A stretch of DNA of 64,000 bases from Flagellimonas alvinocaridis. Lineage in GTDB: Bacteria > Bacteroidota > Bacteroidia > Flavobacteriales > Flavobacteriaceae. Below, piece by piece: positions 54,864-63,850 of this stretch (position 1 is its first letter; every line of letters begins with the position of its first letter). The notes beneath the pieces were generated by a model. It did no database searches. It saw nothing but the letters and a program-made list of their open reading frames with translations, and was not told where the DNA came from. The position numbers were made by a program, and so were the translations under genes. The stretch covers positions 50,594 to 114,593 of the forward strand of contig NZ_SNTZ01000008.1 in NCBI RefSeq assembly GCF_004916895.1. Reading direction: 5' to 3'.

Positions 54864-55592
54864 ATGAAGCAATTAAAAAAGTTAAAGCCAGTTGACACCC
54901 TTTCACTAGTTGATAAAGTAGAACTAAGGCTATTGGAATTTTTTAAGGAAAATAATCTTGGACCTGGCGATCCCATCCCAAAAGAATTGGATTTTGCCAC
55001 CAACCTTGGAGTCAGCAGAACTGTTGTTCGTGAAGCTCTATTGCGGTTGCGAACCTTGGGACTCATTGAATCCAAAAAACACAGGGGGATGATATTGAAA
55101 CAACCTGATATCATCAACAATTTTGAGCGGATAATGGACCCCACCCTATTGGGCACGAAGACCTTAAAAAATCTGTTTGAGCTTCGGATGATCCTCGAAA
55201 TGGGTATGGCCGATTTTCTTTTTGAACACAAAACCCAGAAAGAACTTGATGAACTGGAGGAAATAGTGGAAGCGGAAGAAGCTACCAGTACGGGCAAGGC
55301 CAGATTTTCTTTGGACAAGGAAGTTGCCTTTCATGGAAAACTTTATCAGATTTCCAAGAATGATACCCTACAGAGATTCCAAGGGTTGCTCTTGCCTGTT
55401 TTTGAATATGTTTATTTGAAAGAGACCAAGAACCGTAATTTGGATGATTATCATTATACAAAAGGGACATTTGTTACCCATAGAATGCTTTTGGACAATC
55501 TAAAAGTAGGCACTCCCGAGACGTTTAGAAATGCTATGCGAAGACATTTAGAACCGCATTTTGACCATATTTTCAAAAACGGAAAAAAGTAA
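54864..55592 (+). CDS. GntR/FadR family transcriptional regulator (FCD domain)
   Basis: This 242-residue protein has an N-terminal winged helix (about 15-80; IPKELDFATNLGVSRTVVRE, then ALLRLRTLGLIESKKHRGM). An all-helical FCD ligand domain follows (about 95-230) with the metal/ligand residues of the family (FHGKLYQISKN, FVTHRMLLDN, MRRHLEPHFDH). It is divergent from the sialidase operon and flanked by the susCD genes, so a NanR-like role with sialic acid or ManNAc as inducer is the natural inference. NanR-type and FadR-type GntR proteins belong to the same FCD subfamily. Confidence 0.92.
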   Translation: MKQLKKLKPVDTLSLVDKVELRLLEFFKENNLGPGDPIPKELDFATNLGVSRTVVREALLRLRTLGLIESKKHRGMILKQPDIINNFERIMDPTLLGTKTLKNLFELRMILEMGMADFLFEHKTQKELDELEEIVEAEEATSTGKARFSLDKEVAFHGKLYQISKNDTLQRFQGLLLPVFEYVYLKETKNRNLDDYHYTKGTFVTHRMLLDNLKVGTPETFRNAMRRHLEPHFDHIFKNGKK

Positions 55593-55668
55593 CCCTTATC
55601 TTAAAAAAAGAGGACCAAGGAAATTGGAAATCATTAATTTCCCATTGGGATTTACATCATAAAACACA

Positions 55669-55696
55669 AAAAGGCCCGACTACTATCGGGCCCTTT
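55669..55696. terminator. Bidirectional terminator between gntR and susD
   Basis: AAAGGCCCGA and TCGGGCCCTTT form a hairpin of 10 pairs with one bulged C and a six-base loop. A-rich flanks on the left and T-rich flanks on the right serve both strands. It lies between the convergent gntR and susD stops. Confidence 0.75.
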
Positions 55697-55739
55697 CTCT
55701 TGAACTAAACTAAACTAACTCAAAACAATCAATCAGATT

Positions 55740-57245
55740 TTACTGCCATCCGGGCGTTTGCTCCAACAATGGGTTTCTTCCTATCATATCTTCCGTAATG
55801 GGCAATATTAATTTATACTCATCGCCAGAGTTAAGAAAACTTACATTATCTATCACAAAGCTGTCTCCGGCACGTCTTAAATCCCACCAACGTTTTCCCT
55901 CACCCACAAACTCCTTGTAGCGTTCATTTAAGATGGCGTTGGCATTATCGGTTTGGGAGCCATTCACATAGGCATGGGTCGCAGGTACATAATTGGCACC
56001 ATAGGCCCTTTGACGTATTTGGTTGATTTCCCCAGAGGGATCTTCCCCGAGAAGATTCTTGGCTTCGGCCAATAATAAGAGTACATCTGCATATCTGTAC
56101 AATGGCACATCATTTTCAAAAATTCGTTCAGAGCCATCTACTTGACCTAAAAACTTTTTGAATATGGACCCAAAATATGTTGGTTCGCTGTAGGTGGGAT
56201 AACCGGCACCGCCATTGTCATCTGTATACAATCTTATGAATGTTGCATCTTTACGGGCATCGTCATTATCATCCAACAACAAAATGGTTTTTTCAGATTG
56301 TCCATATCTATTGGCCCCTGCAATAATAAAATTGGCCATGGATTCTCCCGCAGCGTTGAACTGGGGATTGATTTCCGTACTTCTTCCTGTAAAACTGTTA
56401 TAAATGTTCGAGGCTTCATCACGCTGGTACTGAACAGCAAAAATAAACTCACTATTTCCTTCGTTTGGCACTCCCCACAAATTATCGATGCTGGGTTCCA
56501 GACTTATCCCAAAAGAGGCGATTTGCTGCAAAGCCGTTTTGGCCTCGGTAAGGTCGGCATTTCCACCTCCCATTAAATTCCCGGACCATATATAGACATC
56601 GCCTTTGAGCGCCAAGGTGGCTGCCTTGCTCCAAAAATTCTTGTTGCCTGCCCAAAAACTATTGTCCGAACCAAAAGCGTTCAGCGAAGCGTCAATATCC
56701 GATTTTATAAGGGCCATAACATCACTTTGAGACGACCTTTCCCTACTTAATCCGGCTGGGTCAACGGTTGCCAAAGGTTCCAAGATGATAGGTACATCAC
56801 CCCAGGTTTTCAATAAAGTGTAGTAATATAATGCCCTTAATCCGTAGGCTTGACCAATTAGATGATCTTTATCGGATTCATTGACAAAATCTATTCCTGG
56901 CACATTGACCAGAAAGTCATTGATCCGATGAATCTGGGTGTAAAGCCCCGTCCAACCTCCAAAAGGAGCGGTTGAGACTGTAAAGCTCGATTCTATCAAT
57001 GATACATTTGCCGGTGACTCATAGGTCCTACCGCCCCAGACATCGCTTCGTATTTCTCCAAGCAACCATAGCGTTCCGGTCGCATCCCTTAAATCTGCAA
57101 ACATTCCCGTATGGGCCGTTCTAGCACCTTCCTCGGTATCCCAAAATCCAGCCACTGTCAGTTCACTTGGTGCTACCAGTTCCAATTCGCTTTCACAAGC
57201 AAAGAGGCCCAACACCACTGTTAATATTATGATATACTTTTTCAT
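55740..57245 (-). CDS. SusD/RagB family outer-membrane lipoprotein
   Basis: This 501-residue protein has a lipoprotein signal ending VLGLFACESE. The SusD fold is seen in the TPR-like helices (DHLIGQAYGLRALYYYTLLK), the PIILEPLATVDP strand and the C-terminal RYADVLLLLAEAKNLLGED, RQRAYG and ERYKEFVGEGKRWWDLRR blocks. It binds glycan at the cell surface and caps the SusC channel. It starts 11 bases after the susC stop. The locus context makes sialic acid or a sialoglycan the likely ligand. Confidence 0.95.
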   Translation of the reverse strand: MKKYIIILTVVLGLFACESELELVAPSELTVAGFWDTEEGARTAHTGMFADLRDATGTLWLLGEIRSDVWGGRTYESPANVSLIESSFTVSTAPFGGWTGLYTQIHRINDFLVNVPGIDFVNESDKDHLIGQAYGLRALYYYTLLKTWGDVPIILEPLATVDPAGLSRERSSQSDVMALIKSDIDASLNAFGSDNSFWAGNKNFWSKAATLALKGDVYIWSGNLMGGGNADLTEAKTALQQIASFGISLEPSIDNLWGVPNEGNSEFIFAVQYQRDEASNIYNSFTGRSTEINPQFNAAGESMANFIIAGANRYGQSEKTILLLDDNDDARKDATFIRLYTDDNGGAGYPTYSEPTYFGSIFKKFLGQVDGSERIFENDVPLYRYADVLLLLAEAKNLLGEDPSGEINQIRQRAYGANYVPATHAYVNGSQTDNANAILNERYKEFVGEGKRWWDLRRAGDSFVIDNVSFLNSGDEYKLILPITEDMIGRNPLLEQTPGWQ

Positions 57246-57256
57246 TTCTGTATTTT

Positions 57257-60200
57257 TTAAAATGTTACGTTAAGTCCAATGGTAATGGTTTTGGGTACTG
57301 GAAATTCACCGTACTGCACGCCACCAACCTCAGGGGTATCCCCGCTCATACTCTTGAAATAATGTAGGTTGGTCCCTGTTACGTTGATGCTCAACCTTTT
57401 GATCACATCATTAAAATACTCAGTAGGGACATTGTACGTCAACGTTACCTCCCTCAAGGCCAAATAATCTCCTTTTTCCCAAAACTTTTCGTTGCCTTCG
57501 GTCTGTAAACTTCCAACACTTTCACTTCCCCTCCAGACGTTCTTGGTTCCGTTTACGAACACAAAACGAGGCCAGTCGGTATCGGTGTTGTCAGGTGTCC
57601 ATGAATCCAAGACCTCGATGGGTTGTTCCAAATTACCCTGTGTCTGGGCATATCCTTTGTTCCTGATATGGTTCCATACCAAGTGTCCTGTGGCAAAATC
57701 CGTTTGCACGAACAGGCTAAAGTTTTTGTAAGTAAGACTTGTATTGAATCCTCCGATAAAATCTGGTGTGGTACGCCCTATTACCTTTCTGTCAAGGTTA
57801 TTGATTATACCATCCCCATTTTGATCGACCCATTTTACATCACCTGCCCATCTTTGGTTACGGCTGGCCCCGGGCACATATTCGTCGGTAATGCCATTAT
57901 CGGCATCAGCCTCGGCCTGATTGGCATAAATGGACTCTTGTTCAAAGGCCACCACCAAATCACCTCCATAGCGTTGTCCTTCCTGGAGTCCTCCGACCCA
58001 CTCTTCTTGGCCCGTAGCAGGATTCCAAATCAAGGTTCCGCCCTGTCTGTTCAAATCATTGTCATTCTCAGGTAACTCCACCACATAATTTTTGTTGGAA
58101 GTGATGGTAGCTCCTAAATTCCAAGTAAAATCATCTTTTCTGATGACATCACCATTTATCTGAAGCTCTATCCCTTTGTTTCTATATGTCCCGTTGTTGG
58201 TTCTTATGGAACTGAAACCTGTATAATAGGGCAAGGTCAAGTTTGCAATCTTATCCTTGATATCCCTGGAATAGACATCCATGATCAAGTTTAAACGACT
58301 GTTGAACAAGGATAAATCCAAACCTGCGTTTAAAGTAGTGGAACGCTCCCAAGCTAAATCGAGGGTCGGTAAACTTGAATTGGCATAACCTGTCTGTCCA
58401 TTGTAGACGCCTTGGCCACTATACGATCCAAAAACCACGTAGTTCCCTAAATAATCAGGTGCCCCAGGAGGGGTCAGGGAGCTCACATTTCCATTGACAC
58501 CATAACTCAATCTAGGCTTTAATACGGATATGGTCTTCTCTAATCCTGAAGCTTGAAAGAAATCTTCATTGTGTACATTCCAACCAAGGGATGCTCCAGG
58601 GAAGAACCCAAATTTATTGTTACCCAATCTTGAGGCCCCATCATTTCTGAATGTAAAGCCGACCAAGTATTTATTGTCGTAATCATACAACAACCTTCCA
58701 AAGGTTGAGGTAATCACCTGTTCCGATTCGAAAGTTGAAGGTATTCCATTCGCCTCTGCCCCTGCATTGAGTGTTTGGATCAAATCCGTTGGGGAATTCC
58801 TTGTCCCCGCCCCGGAAAGGAAAATATTGTCCTTATAATATTCCGCCCCAACCAAAGCATTTACATTATGGTTCCCAAAGCTTTCGATATAGTTCAAGGT
58901 ACCTGTCAGCTGATTCCTCAAGGTCCTATTCAAACTAACGCTGGCTTCTCTACCAGTACGTAAAGGTCCTGTGTTGCTACCAACCCTGTAGGCCTTGTTA
59001 AAACTCTCGTTATGGTTATTGATGGTGAAATGGCTTCCGTTCAAAGAGAGCTTCAATTCATCCATAGGATTCCAATCGAGGCCTACTGAAGCTGTTAAAC
59101 GCTGTTCCAAGTTCTTTCTGACAAACTTATCCTGATAATACAGAGGGTTTCCAAAGCCTTGGTTCTGACCTGGCGCATATTGATCGGACCAAGTTCCATC
59201 GGGGTTACTATCATAGGTTCTGGAAGTTGCAGCCTGTCCTTGGAACCTTCTGAACACGGTATCTTCATTACCCAATCCACCTAGGCTTAAATTGGAATGG
59301 GAATATAAAATGTTGGAGTTTACCTTTACCCTATCACTGATCTTATAAGACCCACTAAACTTTCCGGAGTACCTTTTAAAACCTGTACCCAAGGTAAGTC
59401 CATCGTTGTCCAAAAGACCCAATCCTAAGTAGTACGTACCTTTTTCGTTGCCTCCATCAAAGGATATATAATGATCCTTGGATTCACTGGTTTGATAAAT
59501 TCGGTCCCCTACATCCTTATTGTCATAAAACAGAATCTGTTGACTAGGATTTAAAATATCTGGAATGGATTGCCATCCTGGCTGATTAAGGAGGTATTGA
59601 TTATCTGATGTCAACAATTGTGTGGTAAAGGGGTCATTTGTAGCATTGTTCCCTGTGGCCGCACTATGGTTACCGTCCAAAAAGGCACTGAATGCCCCGG
59701 GATCGCCCGTCGCCTCCCTATACCAGGCCACTGATTGCCTGTTGTAATTGATATGATCTGCCGCACCAATATATTTTTGGTCGTTCCGCTCATTGTTTAT
59801 ACTGTATCTGTACTTATAATTAATGGAAGACTTACCTGATTTACCCGATTTGGTCGTAATCAGAATAACCCCATTGGCCGATCGTGCACCATAAATGGCC
59901 GTGGCCGCCGCATCTTTTAATACCTCTATTGATTCAATATCATCTGAGTTTAAGGCATAAAAAGAACTGGGCACTCCATCGACCAAAATCAATGGCGAGT
60001 CACTACCACTAAAATTGGTTCCTCCACGCAGTACAATTTCTGGTGTAGAGCCAGGTTGCCCCGTGGTATTGGTTACCCGCAAACCGGCAATAGTTCCTTG
60101 TAAGGCAGTGGCGGGATTGGAACGTGTGGCACTTTCCAAAACTTGAGTGTCCAACTTTGCCACCGATGAAGTTAGGGTTGCCCTTGACTGACTACCGTAT

Positions 60201-60589
60201 CCCGTTACCACCACTTCATCAAGCATGGCTGTGTTCTCGGCTAAAATCACATCGATGCTGGTTTGGTTGGCAACCGAAATTTCTTGGGTAGTAAACCCAA
60301 TATAACTGAACACCAAAATGTCGCCGGAACTTGCTTCAATGACGTAATTTCCATCGAAGTCTGTTTGGGTACCATTTGAAGTGTTCTTCACCAAAATGGT
60401 GGCTCCAGGCAAGGGAACACCATCCGTACCTGTTACATTACCAGTTACCCGTAATTCCTGACCGTACATAGTGGCCGAAAACAGGCTTAACAAAGCAAAG
60501 AGGAAAAAATGAGTAAGTCTTCCCTTTTTCCAAGGGCACTCCCACAAATTGCTCCTTGTGCATTTTTCTACATAGTTTGAGAGTTTCAT
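57257..60589 (-). CDS. SusC/RagA family TonB-dependent outer-membrane transporter
   Basis: This 1110-residue protein has a long N-terminal region, then a signal sequence (LTHFFLFALLSLFSATMYGQ). A carboxypeptidase-regulatory-like domain (GTDGVPLPGATILVKNTSNG) precedes the plug with the SusC signature (VVVTGYGSQSRATLTSSVAK, VDGVPSSFYALNSDDIESIE). A 22-strand barrel ends with ITIGLNVTF. It imports glycans captured by SusD, powered by TonB. Operator B lies 54 bases upstream of the start, over the expected -33 region. Confidence 0.95.
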   Translation of the reverse strand: MKLSNYVEKCTRSNLWECPWKKGRLTHFFLFALLSLFSATMYGQELRVTGNVTGTDGVPLPGATILVKNTSNGTQTDFDGNYVIEASSGDILVFSYIGFTTQEISVANQTSIDVILAENTAMLDEVVVTGYGSQSRATLTSSVAKLDTQVLESATRSNPATALQGTIAGLRVTNTTGQPGSTPEIVLRGGTNFSGSDSPLILVDGVPSSFYALNSDDIESIEVLKDAAATAIYGARSANGVILITTKSGKSGKSSINYKYRYSINNERNDQKYIGAADHINYNRQSVAWYREATGDPGAFSAFLDGNHSAATGNNATNDPFTTQLLTSDNQYLLNQPGWQSIPDILNPSQQILFYDNKDVGDRIYQTSESKDHYISFDGGNEKGTYYLGLGLLDNDGLTLGTGFKRYSGKFSGSYKISDRVKVNSNILYSHSNLSLGGLGNEDTVFRRFQGQAATSRTYDSNPDGTWSDQYAPGQNQGFGNPLYYQDKFVRKNLEQRLTASVGLDWNPMDELKLSLNGSHFTINNHNESFNKAYRVGSNTGPLRTGREASVSLNRTLRNQLTGTLNYIESFGNHNVNALVGAEYYKDNIFLSGAGTRNSPTDLIQTLNAGAEANGIPSTFESEQVITSTFGRLLYDYDNKYLVGFTFRNDGASRLGNNKFGFFPGASLGWNVHNEDFFQASGLEKTISVLKPRLSYGVNGNVSSLTPPGAPDYLGNYVVFGSYSGQGVYNGQTGYANSSLPTLDLAWERSTTLNAGLDLSLFNSRLNLIMDVYSRDIKDKIANLTLPYYTGFSSIRTNNGTYRNKGIELQINGDVIRKDDFTWNLGATITSNKNYVVELPENDNDLNRQGGTLIWNPATGQEEWVGGLQEGQRYGGDLVVAFEQESIYANQAEADADNGITDEYVPGASRNQRWAGDVKWVDQNGDGIINNLDRKVIGRTTPDFIGGFNTSLTYKNFSLFVQTDFATGHLVWNHIRNKGYAQTQGNLEQPIEVLDSWTPDNTDTDWPRFVFVNGTKNVWRGSESVGSLQTEGNEKFWEKGDYLALREVTLTYNVPTEYFNDVIKRLSINVTGTNLHYFKSMSGDTPEVGGVQYGEFPVPKTITIGLNVTF

Positions 60590-60642
60590 AGATTTTAAAG
60601 TTTGATTATCTAAGTGTTACGAAGCGAATATATTAATTTTTG

Positions 60643-60661
60643 TATTATGTATAACATAATT
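60643..60661. promoter_or_regulatory. Candidate GntR operator B (upstream of susC)
   Basis: TATTATGT-ATA-ACATAATT matches operator A in 15 of 16 arm bases. It lies between nanA and susC. A TATATTCG sequence (minus strand, 60625-60632), one mismatch from TAnnTTTG, follows 10 bases downstream, so the site would cover the -33 region of a susC promoter. Confidence 0.68.
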
Positions 60662-60676
60662 CATTAAATTTTTTTG

Positions 60677-61600
60677 CTATTGTGCTGTATCTTGATAAAA
60701 TGGCTTGGACATACATTCCGATATTTCTTCCTTTTCAAAAAGTAGTTTTGCCTTGTTCATCTTTTCGTCATCAAAAGCCTTATGCGGAAAGCGACTGGGT
60801 CCCATATCCAATCCAAATGATTTCATTAAGCTTTTACTACCCCCATGAAATCCACCCAAAGACTCTAAAATGTTAACAAAAGAAATAGCCTTAGCCTGAA
60901 GTAGCTTTGCCTTTTCCATTTCACCTTGAGATACGTAGGAGGCAATATCAATATACAATGGAGCCAAATGGTTATAGGTACTACCCACCCACCCTGTGGC
61001 TCCAGCTATCAGACTATCCAAAAATTTTTCATCTATCCCAAAGAAGAGTTTCATTTTTTGGGAATCATACTTTAAGCATTTGCCGAAATCTTGCATATGA
61101 TCATTGGTGTACTTGATTCCTGCAAAATTTGGGATGTTGGTCGAGGCCTTTTCCAAAAAATCGGCCATCAAAAAATCTACCCTTGTCAATACCGGTATGT
61201 GATAGTAGTAGAAAGGAATATTGGGAGCAGATAGTGCTACTTCTTTGCAATAATGGAGCAAATCATCCATTGTTCTAGGCTTAAAGTAAAAAGGAGGTAA
61301 AGCCGCGATGGCATCCACCATTTCAGCTGAATGTTCTGCCAGTTCCTTGGATTCACGCAAATTGGTATGCCCCACATGGTTGATCAGGTAAAATTCTTCG
61401 GGTTTATTTTTAGCCCAAACCTCTATTAATTGTTTGCGCTCCGTGGTGCTCAATGATGTAAAATCACCTGTTGAACCGTTCACAAATGCTCCACTTACCC
61501 CATTATCAGTTAAAAACCCTGCATAATCTTTGATAATAGATAGATTCAAGGATGCGTCTGTCTGCATTGGAGCATATGTGGCTGCTATTAAATTTTTCAT
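60677..61600 (-). CDS. nanA: N-acetylneuraminate lyase
   Basis: This is a 307-residue member of the DapA/NanA TIM-barrel class I aldolases. Schiff-base Lys163 lies in FAGIKYTND and catalytic Tyr133 in FYYYHIPVLT. The carboxylate-binding GST of NGSTGDFTSL is at residues 42-44. The YYHIP and GSTGD forms are those of neuraminate lyases rather than dihydrodipicolinate synthase. It splits N-acetylneuraminate into ManNAc and pyruvate in the cytoplasm. It precedes susC by 87 bases, and operator C lies just before its start codon. Confidence 0.9.
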   Translation of the reverse strand: MKNLIAATYAPMQTDASLNLSIIKDYAGFLTDNGVSGAFVNGSTGDFTSLSTTERKQLIEVWAKNKPEEFYLINHVGHTNLRESKELAEHSAEMVDAIAALPPFYFKPRTMDDLLHYCKEVALSAPNIPFYYYHIPVLTRVDFLMADFLEKASTNIPNFAGIKYTNDHMQDFGKCLKYDSQKMKLFFGIDEKFLDSLIAGATGWVGSTYNHLAPLYIDIASYVSQGEMEKAKLLQAKAISFVNILESLGGFHGGSKSLMKSFGLDMGPSRFPHKAFDDEKMNKAKLLFEKEEISECMSKPFYQDTAQ

Positions 61601-62095
61601 ATGTATTATGTATTACATATTGCTAAATAAAGCAATTTCTATAATTTATCAAACAAAATTTTAGAATATCTGAATACTCTACCGTTCGCCAGCATTCCTG
61701 GACTTTAGTTTTCATTGATATTTTGGCTTGGACCATATTGTTTACTAAAAGTAAAAACTAAGTAAATAAATTCCCTACTACTCGGTTTGTTATCAGCAAC
61801 TGAATTGAGCATGAAAATTCATCTCAGTAAGCGTACTCATCAAGGTACAGGATAAGTTGGAGCACAATACCTATCCAAATCGTTAAATCTTTCTAGAGAT
61901 ACCTCAGCTCAAGTTGGTTTTGCATAATTTTAGTTTCGATAAAATAAATTGAATGCCAATCTGTTTTATCCATACGGCCAATATTTTTCGAGTTAGAGCA
62001 TTTGGCATCACTCATGACATCATCCAATGAATCCTAAAGATTTGTTTGGTCAACTTTTAAAGTAATACCACATAGGAACAAGTAAACAGTTATCA
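61601..62095. other. Intergenic region upstream of nanA and the PAS kinase gene
   Basis: This 495-base AT-rich stretch has no convincing gene. Its left end carries operator C at 61604-61622. No exact TAnnTTTG element, hairpin terminator, repeat or RNA gene was recognised in the rest, so the promoters of both divergent genes remain unassigned. Confidence 0.5.
61604..61622. promoter_or_regulatory. Candidate GntR operator C (upstream of nanA)
   Basis: TATTATGT-ATT-ACATATTG matches the left arm of operators A and B exactly and the right arm of A in six of eight bases. It begins 4 bases upstream of the nanA start codon, the same close placement that operator A has to the epimerase gene. Confidence 0.62.
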
Positions 62096-63151
62096 ATGAA
62101 CCCAACACTAGAACCATTCTTCAACCAGTCTTTGGATGGTCTTTGCATTGCCGATTATGAAGGGTATTTTGTAAAAGTAAACCCTTCATTAAAATCACTT
62201 TTGGGATATTCGGAAAAGGAGTTAAAATCAAGATTGATTTCCAGCTTTATCCATCCAATGGATCGGGAAATGACCGCTAACCACCGTGGAAAGTTGTTGA
62301 AAAACAAGCCTTTGGTCAACTTTGAAAACAGATATATCACCAAATCAGGTGAGCATGTTTGGCTGCATTGGACTGCCATTCCCATATCTAAAAAGGGTCT
62401 CATTTATGCCATTGCAAAGGATATTACCCATACTAAAAAATTGGAACAGGATCGCATAACCCATTTAGACCAACTTTCTAAGGTCAATGAAACCCTTAGA
62501 CAACAAAATTATGCCACCCCTCATGATCTAAGATCCCCTCTCAATAATTTACTTTCCCTGCTCAATTTAATTGACCTTTCCAAAATTGATGACAAGGATA
62601 CCCTCGAAATACTAGGCTTGATATCGCTTTCTGCGGAGGGTTTAAAGAGTTCTCTCAACACCTACTTAGATTCGCTGAAGCAACGTGAAGTATCCACAGA
62701 AAAATTGGAAAAAGTCAACTTTGACCAAGTGTTCCGGAAAGTCAAAAATTCTATTGGCGCATTGATTCAAAAAGAGGGTGTTGTGTTCATTACGGATTTT
62801 TCAGAAATGGAAGACATCGTCTTCAAACAACAGTTCATGGAAAGTATTTTTTTAAATCTTATCACAAATTCCATAAAATATGCGCAACCGGGTGTTCCCC
62901 CCATCATTTCTATTGCCACTGGGGACACTAATGGAAAAAAAACACTCGTCTATGAAGATAATGGTGCAGGAATGGATTTGAACAAAATGGGCAGTTCAAT
63001 TTTTGAGATACAAGATAGGGACAGCGGAAACCAAGAGAGTAAAGGTGTGGGGCTATATTTGATAAAAAGCCAAATAACCAGCCTTGGGGGAAGTATTGAG
63101 GTGAAAAGTACCCTAAACAAAGGCACTAGGTTCAACCTAATTTTTAAATAA
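62096..63151 (+). CDS. PAS-domain sensor histidine kinase, no membrane anchor
   Basis: This 351-residue protein has an N-terminal PAS domain (about 5-115; GLCIADYEGYFVKVNPSLKS, with the PAC part HVWLHWTAIPISKKG). A HisKA-type helix follows with phospho-acceptor His143 in PHDLRSPLNN, then an HATPase with ITNSIKYAQPG (N box), YEDNGAGMDL (G1) and GVGLYLIK (G2). There is no signal or transmembrane helix, so it is cytoplasmic. No response regulator gene is adjacent, making it an orphan. A strong terminator follows. Confidence 0.92.
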   Translation: MNPTLEPFFNQSLDGLCIADYEGYFVKVNPSLKSLLGYSEKELKSRLISSFIHPMDREMTANHRGKLLKNKPLVNFENRYITKSGEHVWLHWTAIPISKKGLIYAIAKDITHTKKLEQDRITHLDQLSKVNETLRQQNYATPHDLRSPLNNLLSLLNLIDLSKIDDKDTLEILGLISLSAEGLKSSLNTYLDSLKQREVSTEKLEKVNFDQVFRKVKNSIGALIQKEGVVFITDFSEMEDIVFKQQFMESIFLNLITNSIKYAQPGVPPIISIATGDTNGKKTLVYEDNGAGMDLNKMGSSIFEIQDRDSGNQESKGVGLYLIKSQITSLGGSIEVKSTLNKGTRFNLIFK

Positions 63152-63166
63152 TCGTTTTAACTTGAA

Positions 63167-63202
63167 CAAAGACCACCAAACCAACATGTTTGGTGGTCTT
63201 TG
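63167..63202. terminator. Rho-independent terminator after the PAS kinase gene
   Basis: CAAAGACCACCAAA and TTTGGTGGTCTTTG form a perfect 14-base stem with an 8-base loop, 15 bases after the kinase stop codon. The outer A/T-rich stem ends suit termination from both sides, so it may also serve the convergent lipoprotein gene. Confidence 0.85.
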
Positions 63203-63278
63203 TACTTTCAAACCAATCTGGGAGGAAGGTGAATAGAGGCTACAAATTGCCAAAAACTGTATCCCTTCCAAGCAAGGT

Positions 63279-63797
63279 TTAAGGGTTTAAGCTATATGTA
63301 AAGGTAATTACGGTCTGTACGGAATTCCCATTTATCTCAGTCACAGTATAGTTATCCGAAAAGCTAAAGGTAGTTTCATCTGCGCTGAAGGAAGTGGTAA
63401 TATTTTGAAGCGTACAGCTCCTTACCAGACTCAAGGTCTGTGAAACTAATTGCCAGTTCCCCTCGGTTGTAACCGCATTTTCACACCCTTCAAAATTTCC
63501 CTCTTGGCCAATTTGGTATGATCTATCGGCATTAAACGTATAGAAAGTGCTCTTTTGACAATCCGAATATTGGGCATATATATCATTGCTGGGATTATCT
63601 TCTCCATCATCCGTGATATCTACGTCTTCCACCGAAATTATGGCAGAGAGAGACCATGTTCCAACCAATTTTTGCTCATTTGCGGTGAGAGCCCCGGTAA
63701 AATCTTCCGGACAATCCGCTCCATCATCAGAATTGCAAGCAGTCATTAAAACTCCCATTGCCAGTGCTGCAAGGGCCATTAAAGCATTTTTTCTCAT
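63279..63797 (-). CDS. Lipocalin-like lipoprotein
   Basis: This 172-residue protein has a lipoprotein signal (ALAALAMGVLMTACNSDDG). After a short acidic linker, the mature part starts with LVGTWSLSAI, the GxW motif of lipocalin-like domains in Bacteroidota, followed by beta strands (YTFNADRSYQIGQEG, GNWQLVSQTLSLV). Four Cys in the mature part (CPED, SDCQK, FEGCEN, RSCTLQ) could form two disulfides. The ligand is unknown. It stands alone between the terminator and the insertion-sequence end. Confidence 0.82.
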   Translation of the reverse strand: MRKNALMALAALAMGVLMTACNSDDGADCPEDFTGALTANEQKLVGTWSLSAIISVEDVDITDDGEDNPSNDIYAQYSDCQKSTFYTFNADRSYQIGQEGNFEGCENAVTTEGNWQLVSQTLSLVRSCTLQNITTSFSADETTFSFSDNYTVTEINGNSVQTVITFTYSLNP

Positions 63798-63850
63798 AAA
63801 GTATGTTTCTGTTATATATAGATGGATGATATAAATGCATTAAGGTTGCA

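Noticed and set aside
54800..55318. A 172-codon open frame on the minus strand within gntR
   Set aside because: It overlaps the helix-turn-helix coding part of gntR completely and its product is a Ser-rich shadow.
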